Positions 53,085 through 61,869 of a stretch of 64,000 nucleotides of DNA are shown here, piece after piece (position 1 is the stretch's first letter; each line of letters opens with the position of its first letter). The position numbers were made by a program, and so were the translations under genes. The stretch spans positions 124,001 to 188,000 of the forward strand of contig NZ_JAPIVS010000006.1 of assembly GCF_026239695.1 (NCBI RefSeq), given 5' to 3'. This DNA is from Pedobacter sp. MC2016-15. GTDB taxonomy: Bacteria; Bacteroidota; Bacteroidia; Sphingobacteriales; Sphingobacteriaceae. The notes under the pieces were generated by a model. That model was not told the origin of the DNA and did no database searches. It worked only from the letters and a program-made list of their open reading frames with translations.

Positions 53085-53104
53085 TATCCCCTTTAAAGGG
53101 GATA
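53085..53104. promoter_or_regulatory. CCCC-N6-GGGG palindromic motif, copy 2
   Basis: TATCCCCTTTAAAGGGGATA, a perfect 20-bp palindrome, preceded by GGGGGATC so that an alternative stem (GGGGAT-CT-ATCCCC) is also possible. It sits between the divergent propeller kinase and merC-like genes and matches the copy at 48626 in its CCCC-TTTA-N2-GGGGATA core. Confidence 0.6.
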
Positions 53105-53168
53105 TTCATAATTTCATAGTCATAAAACCCTGTATGGGGCCAAATATCTCTGCCGGAAATATAAAAGC

Positions 53169-53190
53169 AATGCAATTGCATTTACATTTG
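53169..53190 (+). promoter_or_regulatory. Palindromic operator abutting the -7 box of the MerC-like gene
   Basis: Perfect palindrome AATGCAATTGCATT (53169-53182), immediately followed by TACATTTG (53183-53190), a full TAnnTTTG box only 4 bp before the ATG. Position and symmetry fit a Fur/Zur-type repressor. The transcript would be nearly leaderless. Confidence 0.65.
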
Positions 53191-53194
53191 CAGC

Positions 53195-53575
53195 ATGAAA
53201 TCATTTACAAAACATGACAGATTGGATCACCTGGGGATGGCAGCTTCTATTGCATGTGCGATACACTGTGCAGCTTTGCCCTTAGCGATCACAGCCTTGC
53301 CTCTGCTAGGACTTGAATTTCTGGCAAACAGCTGGGTAGAAATTGTGATGATTTGTCTTTCCCTGGTAGTAGGCGTTGTATCACTTCGCCTCTCCTATCC
53401 GAAACACCAAAAGGCTTTACCTGTTTTGGTATTGGTGCTGGGATTTCTGCTGATTGGAGTGGGGCATTTCGTATTTGAAGAGCTGGAGGCGGTAATGATA
53501 CCGCTCGGAGGATTTACAATTGCAGCTGCCCACCTGTTAAACTGGAGGTACAGCCGCAGTTGCAAACATCAGTAA
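53195..53575 (+). CDS. MerC-domain membrane protein
   Basis: A 126-aa protein with four hydrophobic segments. The first contains the metal-associated 'ASIACAIHCAALPLAI' (C-x3-C with His) typical of MerC-domain proteins. MerC moves mercury in mercury operons; the chromosomal Bacteroidota members more often accompany zinc or Fur-family regulation. No mer genes are nearby. A palindrome overlapping the promoter supports metal-responsive control. It ends 1 bp from the convergent GDPD gene. Confidence 0.82.
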   Translation: MKSFTKHDRLDHLGMAASIACAIHCAALPLAITALPLLGLEFLANSWVEIVMICLSLVVGVVSLRLSYPKHQKALPVLVLVLGFLLIGVGHFVFEELEAVMIPLGGFTIAAAHLLNWRYSRSCKHQ

Positions 53576-53576
53576 T

Positions 53577-54563
53577 TTATTTTGTCTGGTAATTTCCAGA
53601 GATTTTCACTAGTCTGTCCGGGTAGTTAGTGATGATACCATCCACTCCCAATGCCACTAAAGCTTCCATATCCTTCACTTCATCAACAGTCCATGGCAGG
53701 ATCTGCATTTTCTTCGCATGTACCTTCTCTACCATCGCTTTGTCAACAGAGGTGTAATATGGACTGTAAATGTCTGGTGTAAAACCCAATTTTTGCAAGT
53801 CTGCATCTACCCCACCTTTTCCGTAAGCCAGAATTGCCTGTTTAACCTTTTTCAGACCAGCTGAGTCCAGCCCCTGTTTCTTCAACTCTGAACTGAGATC
53901 CATCTTTCCGAAAGCCAGCAGTGAAAGCCTGATTTTAGGTTCAGTTTTATGCAGGATCTGCAGTGTTCTGATATCGAAAGACTGAATGGTTAAACGTTTG
54001 CCCAGATTTTTTGTACGTAATACGTCCATCATCGTGTTCACAAAAACATCCGGTTTTGGATTGTAAATACCATCTCCTGCAGGAGATATTTTTGTTTCAA
54101 TGTTATAATAAACAGGCTTCAGCTTATTCTTTTTCACATATGTTTCTACACTGTCAATCAGATCGCCCAATAGTGGCCTGTAAGTTTTCATTTTTACCTG
54201 CTGCGGGAAATGCGGGTGTGGTTTGCTGCCTGCATCAAAGCGGCTGATACTGTCGTACGTCATTTTGTACAGTGCCATTCCCATCTGCTCTTCCTTACTG
54301 ACATCAGAACCATCCGGTTTACGCATGAAGTCTGAGGCCATGTAAGCATCGTGAGAAACCACAACTTTGCCATCGCTGGAAATTACCACATCTAGTTCCA
54401 GTGTTTTTACACCCAGCTTTACACCATTCAGCATAGCAGCGATGGTATTCTCCGGCATCAGCCCCATACCGCCGCGGTGTCCCTGGACATCTATTTTTTG
54501 TTGTCCGAAAGCAGTTCCTGCAAACAGGACCGCCGCACTCATAGTAAGTATTGATCTTTTCAT
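53577..54563 (-). CDS. Glycerophosphodiester phosphodiesterase (secreted)
   Basis: A 328-aa exported GDPD-family enzyme with a signal peptide ending AFGQQ. Catalytic blocks: 'VQGHRGGMGLMPENTIAAM' (first His, Arg, Glu-Asn) and 'LELDVVISSDGKVVVSHDA' (Glu, Asp, second His). It hydrolyses glycerophosphodiesters to glycerol-3-phosphate and alcohol in the periplasm. It is monocistronic. Confidence 0.92.
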   Translation of the reverse strand: MKRSILTMSAAVLFAGTAFGQQKIDVQGHRGGMGLMPENTIAAMLNGVKLGVKTLELDVVISSDGKVVVSHDAYMASDFMRKPDGSDVSKEEQMGMALYKMTYDSISRFDAGSKPHPHFPQQVKMKTYRPLLGDLIDSVETYVKKNKLKPVYYNIETKISPAGDGIYNPKPDVFVNTMMDVLRTKNLGKRLTIQSFDIRTLQILHKTEPKIRLSLLAFGKMDLSSELKKQGLDSAGLKKVKQAILAYGKGGVDADLQKLGFTPDIYSPYYTSVDKAMVEKVHAKKMQILPWTVDEVKDMEALVALGVDGIITNYPDRLVKISGNYQTK

Positions 54564-54689
54564 CGTTCTTAGTTTTGGCCGCTAAACTAATGAACATCCT
54601 GTTTGACACAGGTTAAGGAAATATTAAATCATCAATATATGATTAGGCATAAAAATTGAATCAGCTGAGATGTTACCAGATTTTAGCCG

Positions 54690-55142
54690 ATGTTCAGAAA
54701 TTATAAGATTGATAAACTACAGACCAATGACTATCCCAGAATTTTGCAAGTGTGGGAAACCTCCGTTCGCGCCAGCCATGATTTTTTAAAAGAAGCCGAT
54801 ATCCAGGTTTATAAGTCGGTAATCAGTGATACGTACCTTGATGAGCTCCGCTTATTTGGTATACACGACGATCATCAGCTTCTTGGATTTATCGGGGTTA
54901 CTGATGTTTCCATAGGCCTGTTATTTGTGCTGCCTGAGACGCATGGAATGGGCATCGGCCTTGCACTGATCAATTACGTTTATCAGCACTTGCACATTAC
55001 AGAGGTAGATGTTAATGAACAGAACACTAAAGCCTGCGATTTCTACAGGCACCTCGGCTTTGAAGTCACAGAGCGTTCTGCCAAAGATGCTATCGGAAAG
55101 CCTTTTCCTATACTGTCCATGAAACTTGGAGGTCCGTTTTAA
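54690..55142 (+). CDS. GNAT-family N-acetyltransferase
   Basis: A 150-aa GNAT enzyme: 'VLPETHGMGIGLALINYV' (CoA loop with G-x-G), 'EVDVNEQNTKACDFYRHLGF'. The last 4 bp overlap the convergent cyclotransferase gene. The N-terminal 'IDKLQTNDYPRILQVWETS' resembles small YjaB-like acetyltransferases. Substrate unknown. Confidence 0.87.
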   Translation: MFRNYKIDKLQTNDYPRILQVWETSVRASHDFLKEADIQVYKSVISDTYLDELRLFGIHDDHQLLGFIGVTDVSIGLLFVLPETHGMGIGLALINYVYQHLHITEVDVNEQNTKACDFYRHLGFEVTERSAKDAIGKPFPILSMKLGGPF

Positions 55143-55960
55143 TCCAGCTTCAGTTTAAAGATCAGCGGCCAGTTCTTTCCGGTCACATATAAAAGCTGAT
55201 GGGTCTTGTCCCATGCAATCCCGTTAAGCACACTATCTTCAGATTTTGGTGTGTAAGCCGGAGCGTATTCAGAAAGTAAACCGAAGCAGTCAATGGTTGC
55301 CACCACCTTGCCGGTCGCAACATCTACCTTTAATATCTTTGTAGTCTGCCATTTATTGACATAGATAAACCCATCAACATATTCAAGCTCATTCAGGTTA
55401 TCTACGGTGCCCAGATCATCGGTCACCTGAATTTGCCCGACTACAGCGAATGACTGGGGGTCAAGCTTATAAATAATGGAACTGCCTACACTAACATAGA
55501 GATTTTTACCATCATTGGTCATTCCCCAACCTTCATAAGGCCACTTGAAAGTACCCACGCTTTTGCTCAGGTCGTTTAGATTATAGACATAAGCGATATG
55601 GTTTTGATAACTAAGCTGAAACAGCTGGTTGCCCAAAATCGAAATTCCCTCACCATATACTGTTTTATCCTTCATGGGATATTTCTTCTGTACTTTTCCT
55701 GTAGCGGTATCAGCAATAGAGATAAATGAATTTTCTAAGGTGCCGGTACCTTCATATAGTTTGCTGCCCTTGAGTTCAAAACCTTCAGTATAGGCAGCTG
55801 TATCGTGGGGCAAAGTACCCGTTACCTTGTAAGTCAGCACTTTCGGAGCGGGGTTACTGTCTGCAGTGGCAGCAGTGCTTTGTGTTTCTGATTTTTTATT
55901 CTGGCAGGAAAGAAGGGCAAAAAAAGCTACCCCAAGCAAAAGGCTATATTTTTTATACAT
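55139..55960 (-). CDS. Glutaminyl-peptide cyclotransferase (plant-type propeller), lipoprotein
   Basis: A 273-aa lipoprotein (lipobox 'FFALLSCQNK'). The mature protein is a five-bladed propeller of the glutamine cyclotransferase family: 'AYTEGFELKGSKLYEGTGTL', 'YPYEGWGM' region and the conserved 'NLNELEYVDGFIYVNKW' and 'VLNGIAWDK' blocks. The enzyme cyclises N-terminal Gln to pyroglutamate on exported peptides or proteins. It is monocistronic. Confidence 0.9.
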   Translation of the reverse strand: MYKKYSLLLGVAFFALLSCQNKKSETQSTAATADSNPAPKVLTYKVTGTLPHDTAAYTEGFELKGSKLYEGTGTLENSFISIADTATGKVQKKYPMKDKTVYGEGISILGNQLFQLSYQNHIAYVYNLNDLSKSVGTFKWPYEGWGMTNDGKNLYVSVGSSIIYKLDPQSFAVVGQIQVTDDLGTVDNLNELEYVDGFIYVNKWQTTKILKVDVATGKVVATIDCFGLLSEYAPAYTPKSEDSVLNGIAWDKTHQLLYVTGKNWPLIFKLKLD

Positions 55961-56006
55961 GATATGCTGATCTCAACGTGTGTAAAACCTGGGAAATATA
56001 TCAATA

Positions 56007-57512
56007 TTATCTGATATTGTTGTGGAGGGGCAGGGAGAAACAGAAGGTAGAACCGATGTTTTCTTCACTCTCTACCCATATTTTACCACCTTCCTGCCTG
56101 ATGATTTCAGCAGAGATAAATAATCCAAGTCCCATACCCTGATAAGAATATGCCTCTGCAGTACTCACCCTGTAAAACTGGTCGAACACCCGCTCAATAT
56201 TTTCCTTGCTGATGCCAATCCCAAAGTCCTGTACGCTAAAAACTACGTCGGTACTGCGCTGTGCGGTAGTAATTAAAATCCTGTCCCTGTCCGGAGAATA
56301 TTTTATTGCGTTAGAGATCAGATTGTTCATCACCTGGCTGATCCGCATTTTATCGCAAAAAATATTGCCCATAAAACTAAGATTCGTCTCGATGGCATGT
56401 TTGTTTTCCTGAAAATCCATATCCCGCAAATTATCGGTTACGATTTCATTAAAGGAATAATAATCGCGTTTGAAGTCCAGTCTGCTGTTGTTGATCTTAC
56501 TAACATCCAGCAAATCTTCCAGCAAAATGGTGAGTTTGCCCACTTGTCCGGTGAGCCGTGTCATCATATCTGCCTTTTGTAAGTCACCCTCCTTTTTGAG
56601 CATCCTCTCCAGCAGTTGTGCATAGGCTTTGATGCTGGTAACAGGGGTTTTTAATTCATGACTGGCAATACTCAGGAAGTTATCTTTTTGGTATTGCAGC
56701 TTACGCTGTGCTTCAATCCCAGCAGTTTCTTTGGTAATATCTGTGACGATGCCCGCAAAGTGCTGTATCGTTTTAATATCCTCATACAAAGCTTTACCTA
56801 CAAAGTGCAGCCACTTGATTCCCTGATCCGGGGTAATGATTCTGAAGCGGCAGTCACAACTCCCGTCGCTGTCAGCATGGAAGGTGTTCATGAATGAATT
56901 GTATACCTCTCTCACATCATCGGGATGCACATTCTGGAGGACTTCCTCGAATGACAGTCCCCCTTCTTCGCATAGACCGAAAAGCTGCTGCCCAAGAGCA
57001 TCCAGAAAGAGATAATCATGTGACAGGTCGAAGTTCCAGGTACCGATAGCTGCTGACTGCAGGGAGAAGTTAAGGCGTTCCTCTGATGCTGCGATCTTTT
57101 GCTGGGCGAGAACCAACTCAGTTACATCTGTAGCGGAGTGGATAATGCCTTCTATATTTCCGTTGACATCCCTCAGCGGGCTATAGGTAAAATCATAGTA
57201 GAATGTTTGCAACAAACCATTTACCTCCAGAACTGCTGCGGCTGCTTTGGCTGAGAAAGCTTCGCCGGTACGGTATACATTTTGAAGAAGGCTGATAAAA
57301 GGCTGTCCCTCAAGCTCAGGAACAGCCTTAACAAGGCTTTTACCAATGACAGAACTGTCTTTACCCCAGAAACCAATCATTGCCGGGTTAGCCATTACAA
57401 TTTCCATATCCAGCCCACTGTATATAGCTGTAGCACCAGGAATGTTCTCAAACAATATCCTGTATCTCTCCTCTGCATTTCTCAGTTCCGCCCGAATGTT
57501 TTCCATAACCAT
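56007..57512 (-). CDS. PAS-domain sensor histidine kinase (soluble)
   Basis: A 501-aa kinase without membrane segments: two PAS/PAC domains (~15-130 and ~140-265; 'FEGIVTDITKETAGIEAQ'-type PAC ends), HisKA with His at about 285 ('SIASHELKTPVTSIKAY'), and HATPase with 'MNNLISNAIKYSPD', 'DFGIGISKENIERVF' and 'MGLGLFISAEIIRQEGG'. No regulator gene is adjacent. The input is probably cytoplasmic, redox or small ligand; unknown. Confidence 0.9.
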   Translation of the reverse strand: MVMENIRAELRNAEERYRILFENIPGATAIYSGLDMEIVMANPAMIGFWGKDSSVIGKSLVKAVPELEGQPFISLLQNVYRTGEAFSAKAAAAVLEVNGLLQTFYYDFTYSPLRDVNGNIEGIIHSATDVTELVLAQQKIAASEERLNFSLQSAAIGTWNFDLSHDYLFLDALGQQLFGLCEEGGLSFEEVLQNVHPDDVREVYNSFMNTFHADSDGSCDCRFRIITPDQGIKWLHFVGKALYEDIKTIQHFAGIVTDITKETAGIEAQRKLQYQKDNFLSIASHELKTPVTSIKAYAQLLERMLKKEGDLQKADMMTRLTGQVGKLTILLEDLLDVSKINNSRLDFKRDYYSFNEIVTDNLRDMDFQENKHAIETNLSFMGNIFCDKMRISQVMNNLISNAIKYSPDRDRILITTAQRSTDVVFSVQDFGIGISKENIERVFDQFYRVSTAEAYSYQGMGLGLFISAEIIRQEGGKIWVESEENIGSTFCFSLPLHNNIR

Positions 57513-57548
57513 ATAACAGTCTAATCAGTAATAATTCAACCCTATTTA

Positions 57549-57803
57549 CTAAATGTTCTTAGGGTTGTAAGTACCGTTTTCCCTGTCATTGTTATAATTC
57601 AGTGCATCGTTTCCCTTCGCGTTGTCATCAACAGCTTTACCTTCCTCATTATCCGGTAATGGAGTTTCTTCATCAGAGTCATAAGTAGTCTCAAATCCAG
57701 GATCTACACTTGGGTTTTCAAATTCCAGTTCCTCTTCTTCATCACCGTCAGGTCTGTTATCATTCAGCTTTTCATTCTCCGGATATTTATTGATGTCTTC
57801 CAT
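57549..57803 (-). CDS. Small acidic disordered protein
   Basis: An 84-aa highly acidic protein ('DGDEEEELEFENP', 'DSDEETPLPDNEEG') without hydrophobic core, predicted to be disordered. No domain is recognised. It begins ~110 bp from the secreted protein gene upstream and has a plausible start context. Stress or charge-buffering proteins of this kind are common in the family but their role is not known. Confidence 0.6.
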   Translation of the reverse strand: MEDINKYPENEKLNDNRPDGDEEEELEFENPSVDPGFETTYDSDEETPLPDNEEGKAVDDNAKGNDALNYNNDRENGTYNPKNI

Positions 57804-57908
57804 AGTTTTGAGGTTTTGTGTTATACTGCTTTGTCTGGCATTGCGGGTATAACAACTGTTTCATCCTATAGTTTGAAGATAAAAAAAAATGAATATCTGA
57901 CTGCAGTT

Positions 57909-58469
57909 TTATTTAATGGCCACTATGGTATAATTGATTCCAACCGGGTTGTTTTTCACCTGGCAGATCAACGGAAATTGCGGGTCGTTTAATATCCACA
58001 ATTCTCCATGTTCTTCAACTCCCATCACATGCAGCACATCCAGTTTACGGTCACCAGCTTTAAACACTGCTTCCGCTCCGTCATCTTTTAACACGTAAGT
58101 GGTTTGATTATACACAAACTTTCCATCCTTTTTTAATGCGCTGAAAGCATTTTTTGAAATCACTGCAAAGGTTTCATCATCCGCAAGCCGCAGTACTGAT
58201 GAAGCTGCCGGCTGCACAAAGTTGAGCTTGCTTCCATTCTGGAAACCCTCTTTAGAAACGAGGTAGCTGCCCGTAGCAAGTCCCCTCAGGTTCCAGTCGA
58301 GCTGCACACTGTCCCTAGCAGATTTTACAGTCATGCCGATAGCTACAGTTTGTCCGTAGAGGAAAAACTTATAATCCAGCTTTGTACCAACCGTGATAGT
58401 TGGCTGTTGTGCGGATGCTGTAGCAGACAGTACAATCAGCATCAAAAGATATATTATATTTCTGATCAT
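57909..58469 (-). CDS. Secreted hypothetical protein, last gene of the utilisation locus
   Basis: A 186-aa exported protein with a signal peptide ending ASAQQ. Mature part rich in beta strands ('TVGTKLDYKFFLYGQTVAIG', 'FVYNQTTYVLKDDGAEAVF') without recognised domain. Its start overlaps the GH92 stop by 4 bp, so it is translationally coupled and probably serves the same pathway in the periplasm. Confidence 0.7.
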   Translation of the reverse strand: MIRNIIYLLMLIVLSATASAQQPTITVGTKLDYKFFLYGQTVAIGMTVKSARDSVQLDWNLRGLATGSYLVSKEGFQNGSKLNFVQPAASSVLRLADDETFAVISKNAFSALKKDGKFVYNQTTYVLKDDGAEAVFKAGDRKLDVLHVMGVEEHGELWILNDPQFPLICQVKNNPVGINYTIVAIK

Positions 58470-60745
58470 GGTTTAAGGCTTAAAGGTGGAAGAATCCTGG
58501 TGCCCCAGGCTGAGGGTTTGGCATCCATCTCCAAAACGAGTTCCCCGCCATTCAGAATATCCTCATGTTCTATCCATGCCTGGTTAAATACTTTGCCATT
58601 TAATCTGGCAGATTTGATATACACATTTTTTTCCGACAAGCCATTGGCGGTGACTTTAAAATCCTTCCCATTCTCCTGATGGAAGACCGTTTGTCTCAGC
58701 AGGGGTGAATTGATGAGGTAGTAAGATTGCCCGGCGTTCGGGTATAAGCCGATCATATGAAATGCCAGCCATGAAGACATCGCACCGGAATCATCATTTC
58801 CGGGGAGGCCGTTACGGCTGGTATTATAACTCGCCCCGATGATCTGCCTGATGCGCTCCGAACTCAGGTCCGGCCTTCCTATCCAATGATAAAGAGTCGG
58901 CGTCAGGAAAGAAGGTTCATTGGCTACATTATAGAATTTTTTATCAAAAAAAGTATCCAGCCTTTTTCTGAAGGCAGCATTGCCACCGGATTTCTGAATC
59001 AGGGCAGGAATTTCATGCGGGATGCTGAATGAATATTCCCAGGAGGTACCTTCATAGAAAAAGCCGCACCAGTGACAGGCATACCAGGGAGTTTCACGGG
59101 TCAGAGGCGTATAAATATAAGTCGGGTGCTGAATTTCTGAATTACCATAAGGAATAGTATCCAGCCATTTGCCTTCAGCATTTTTAGGAAGGATAAATCC
59201 CTTGGAACCTTCATGGGTATAATCATCACGCCAGAGGTTTCTCCAGTTGGCCGACTGCCTGATAAAGCGGTCATATATTTTCTGACGCTTAAGACCTTTC
59301 GCAACGGTAGCGATGTTATAATCATTATAGGCATAGTCTACGGTACGGTTACCAGATCTCACCACAGAAAAAGGCACATAACCAAGCCTGTTGTATTCCG
59401 TTAAGCCACCCCGGCCTTCCTGTTCTTCATTTCCACCCGGAGGCACCGTAGCGTCTTTGAGCATAGCTTCAAGACCCAGCTCATAATCGATTCCTTCCAG
59501 CTTTTTTACAAAAGCATCAGCGATCAGCACTTCGCCATGTGAGCCACCCTGCGTTCTGCCGTTGGCATTCCCGCTTCTACCATCAGGCAGGTAACCATCA
59601 TGTTTGTAGATATCGATCAGCGCATTGACAATCTCCACTTCCCTTTTGGGAGAGATCAGCGTAATCAGCGGGTTTGAAGTCCTGAAAGTATCCCATAACG
59701 TATAAAAATCATCATAGTAAGGCTGATCGTTTGTCCACATCGGGTTCTCCCCCGTACGGTTTACCGGCATCAGCATGGTATGATACAAGCCCGTATAGAA
59801 AAGCTGTTGCTGGGTTGTGCTGGCCTTTGGATCTATTTCAATACGACGGAGCAGTTCTTCCCATTTGTTTTGCAAGCCTGTGAGCACCTGATTGAAATCC
59901 CAGTCGGGAATCTCCTGTGTAATATTAGCTTTAGCTTTAAGCGAACTCAGGAAAGAGATCCCGATCTTCATGTTCAGCTGTGTTGCGCTCCCTCCTATAC
60001 CCAGCAGCAATCCTGTTTTCTCATTGCTGTCAAACTGAACTGCCACATTAGGAAACAATTTTTGCCCTTTCCAACTGGTGTAAGAAGTTACGGGCTGGTC
60101 TAAAACTGCATAAAAATAAACCGTATAAGCCCTTCCATTGTTCCAGCCGGCACGGATGCGACTGTAGCCACGGATTTCTGTCGGGGATACCAGTTCGATC
60201 TCTGAGCCTACAAACTGCTGTGCTTCCCGGGCATCAGGTACGGGCTGCTCGCCAAGAAAGAAACCTGCATCTATTTTCAGCGATTTTTGTGCTGCTGCAG
60301 GATAGCTGAACTTGTAAAAAGCGGCTTTGTCAGCAGTAGTAATTTCCGTTTTAACCTGGTTTTTTTTGAGCAGTACGCTGTAATAACCCAGTTTAACGGT
60401 TTCATTTTCGCGCATGGAGGATTGTTCCTGACTATCCAGTGCACCTGTAAAGGGCATCACCTGGATATTGCCATACTTGGGTCCGCCGCCTGTTCCACTG
60501 ACATGAAGCTGACTAAATCCTGTAACCGCTACAGGTTCAGGCAGCCAGCCACTGTTGGGTGCAGTACCGCAATCAGGCGAGGGTTTTACCATCCCGAAAG
60601 GATAAGAAGGACCAATGAAGATCCTTCCGAGGCCCTGAGAGCCAATCATCGGGTCTACAAAAGTGTGATGTTTTTCCTGTGCTTTTCCTGGAACAGTCCA
60701 GAGCAACGCAGCAAGAAGAATGGTGTTTAATGCCTGGTATTTCAA
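58466..60745 (-). CDS. Glycoside hydrolase family 92 alpha-mannosidase (secreted)
   Basis: A 759-aa exported enzyme with a signal peptide ending GKAQE. Starts with the GH92 signature 'FVDPMIGSQGLGRIFIGPSY', followed by 'PFGMVKPSPDCG'. The C-terminal catalytic half contains 'GLPGNDDSGAMSSWLAFHM' with the Ca2+/base Asp pair, and 'GRTQGGSHGEVLIADAFVKK'. The family removes alpha-linked mannose from exposed glycans, with Ca2+. It follows the PI-PLC gene by 3 bp and overlaps the next gene by 4 bp. Confidence 0.93.
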   Translation of the reverse strand: MKYQALNTILLAALLWTVPGKAQEKHHTFVDPMIGSQGLGRIFIGPSYPFGMVKPSPDCGTAPNSGWLPEPVAVTGFSQLHVSGTGGGPKYGNIQVMPFTGALDSQEQSSMRENETVKLGYYSVLLKKNQVKTEITTADKAAFYKFSYPAAAQKSLKIDAGFFLGEQPVPDAREAQQFVGSEIELVSPTEIRGYSRIRAGWNNGRAYTVYFYAVLDQPVTSYTSWKGQKLFPNVAVQFDSNEKTGLLLGIGGSATQLNMKIGISFLSSLKAKANITQEIPDWDFNQVLTGLQNKWEELLRRIEIDPKASTTQQQLFYTGLYHTMLMPVNRTGENPMWTNDQPYYDDFYTLWDTFRTSNPLITLISPKREVEIVNALIDIYKHDGYLPDGRSGNANGRTQGGSHGEVLIADAFVKKLEGIDYELGLEAMLKDATVPPGGNEEQEGRGGLTEYNRLGYVPFSVVRSGNRTVDYAYNDYNIATVAKGLKRQKIYDRFIRQSANWRNLWRDDYTHEGSKGFILPKNAEGKWLDTIPYGNSEIQHPTYIYTPLTRETPWYACHWCGFFYEGTSWEYSFSIPHEIPALIQKSGGNAAFRKRLDTFFDKKFYNVANEPSFLTPTLYHWIGRPDLSSERIRQIIGASYNTSRNGLPGNDDSGAMSSWLAFHMIGLYPNAGQSYYLINSPLLRQTVFHQENGKDFKVTANGLSEKNVYIKSARLNGKVFNQAWIEHEDILNGGELVLEMDAKPSAWGTRILPPLSLKP

Positions 60746-60748
60746 ACT

Positions 60749-61813
60749 CTAGTTGTTAAATAAGGGATTTAATCTAAAATATTTTCCGTCTTTGAAGCTC
60801 ACCTCATAGTCAGATTTAAAATGCGTACTTTTCTGATAGTAGTCTGTCGTGATGATCTGGGCACCTGAAACACAGGCAGCGTCAAATGCTGAGCGGTCAT
60901 TCCTTCTTGCTTCCTGTGTATCTGAATCAGCGCGTGTACGGATGATATATCCCTTTTTTACCAATCCCGGAATTTCAGGACTTTTGGCATTGTTGATAAT
61001 CATCATTGCCGCTTCAGGTCTGCCGGCAACAGCATTGGCAAACATCGTTCTGCCTTTCAGGGAAGGGTGATTTTTGATATAAAGTTCCATCTTCTCCCCT
61101 TTCTGATCAAACATAAAGATAAACTTGCCCCTTGCGGCTTTCAGCGCCGGCCAGTTGTCATGCAGTACAGCATCCTCAAGTGTTTTGTATTTGCCGCGTA
61201 CCTGATCAGGAGTGATCACTTTACCTTTACCCAGGGTCTTCAGGATCACCTCATCCAGCTCATCGAAAGTCTCAGCAGTAAACTTCTCCGGAGCACTGAA
61301 GCCCTCACCTTTCATGATATTATCTTTTGCTTCGAGCGTGATAAAGATTGGCGTATGATCAGGATTTGCATCAGACCATTTCTTCAGCTTTTCCAGGCCA
61401 CCTTTGAAGGTGAGGAAATCACTGCGGAAATCGAGGTCCTGGATATGGAAAACCTTAAATCCCGGAGCATTCATTTCCTTCTCCACATCATAAGGCGCCT
61501 GATCTTTGGCCCAGTCGAGCCCCCTCGGGTGTGCATACTTTCCCCCTTTGGAATCTGCATACACATCTATCTCCAGGTTTCTCAATCCTTTGTCCAGTTG
61601 TGCGGTAACAGGTATGTGTTCATAGTCGATTCTGCTGGCCGAAACCGAATCTTTCATACTGAATGTTTTAAACAAATGCGGATCAATAGCAACCTTATAA
61701 CTGTTGTGTGAACCGATCACCTGTATTTTGTTGATAGGAAGGTTTTCACCATCGCCGGGTGCAAATGCAGAAAGCGCAAAAAACAGCGTTGCGCAGGATA
61801 GGGATTTTAACAT
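60749..61813 (-). CDS. Ca2+-dependent PI-PLC-like phosphodiesterase (secreted)
   Basis: A 354-aa exported protein with a signal peptide ending ALSAF-APG. TIM-barrel phospholipase of the calcium-dependent phosphatidylinositol-specific C1 type: 'QVIGSHNSYKVAIDPHL' (first catalytic His), 'GLRNLEIDVYADSKGGKYAH' (Glu/Asp Ca2+ ligands), 'KVFHIQDLDFRSDFLTF' (second His) and 'PIFITLEAKDN'. It would cleave the phosphodiester of phosphoinositides or inositol-phosphate glycans. It lies between SusD and GH92 in one locus, which suggests the substrate carries both mannose and inositol phosphate. Confidence 0.87.
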   Translation of the reverse strand: MLKSLSCATLFFALSAFAPGDGENLPINKIQVIGSHNSYKVAIDPHLFKTFSMKDSVSASRIDYEHIPVTAQLDKGLRNLEIDVYADSKGGKYAHPRGLDWAKDQAPYDVEKEMNAPGFKVFHIQDLDFRSDFLTFKGGLEKLKKWSDANPDHTPIFITLEAKDNIMKGEGFSAPEKFTAETFDELDEVILKTLGKGKVITPDQVRGKYKTLEDAVLHDNWPALKAARGKFIFMFDQKGEKMELYIKNHPSLKGRTMFANAVAGRPEAAMMIINNAKSPEIPGLVKKGYIIRTRADSDTQEARRNDRSAFDAACVSGAQIITTDYYQKSTHFKSDYEVSFKDGKYFRLNPLFNN

Positions 61814-61834
61814 AAAAATTTGGTTTAAAATAGA

Positions 61835-61859
61835 AACAGCCGGTACTGGACCGGCTGTT
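61835..61859 (-). terminator. Intercistronic hairpin between susD-like and PI-PLC genes
   Basis: A perfect 10-bp stem, AACAGCCGGT with ACCGGCTGTT and a 5-nt loop, 10 bp after the SusD stop on the minus strand. The T tract is weak, so partial termination or 3'-end protection that lowers enzyme relative to SusCD expression is likely. Confidence 0.7.
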
Positions 61860-61869
61860 AAGTTTGAGA

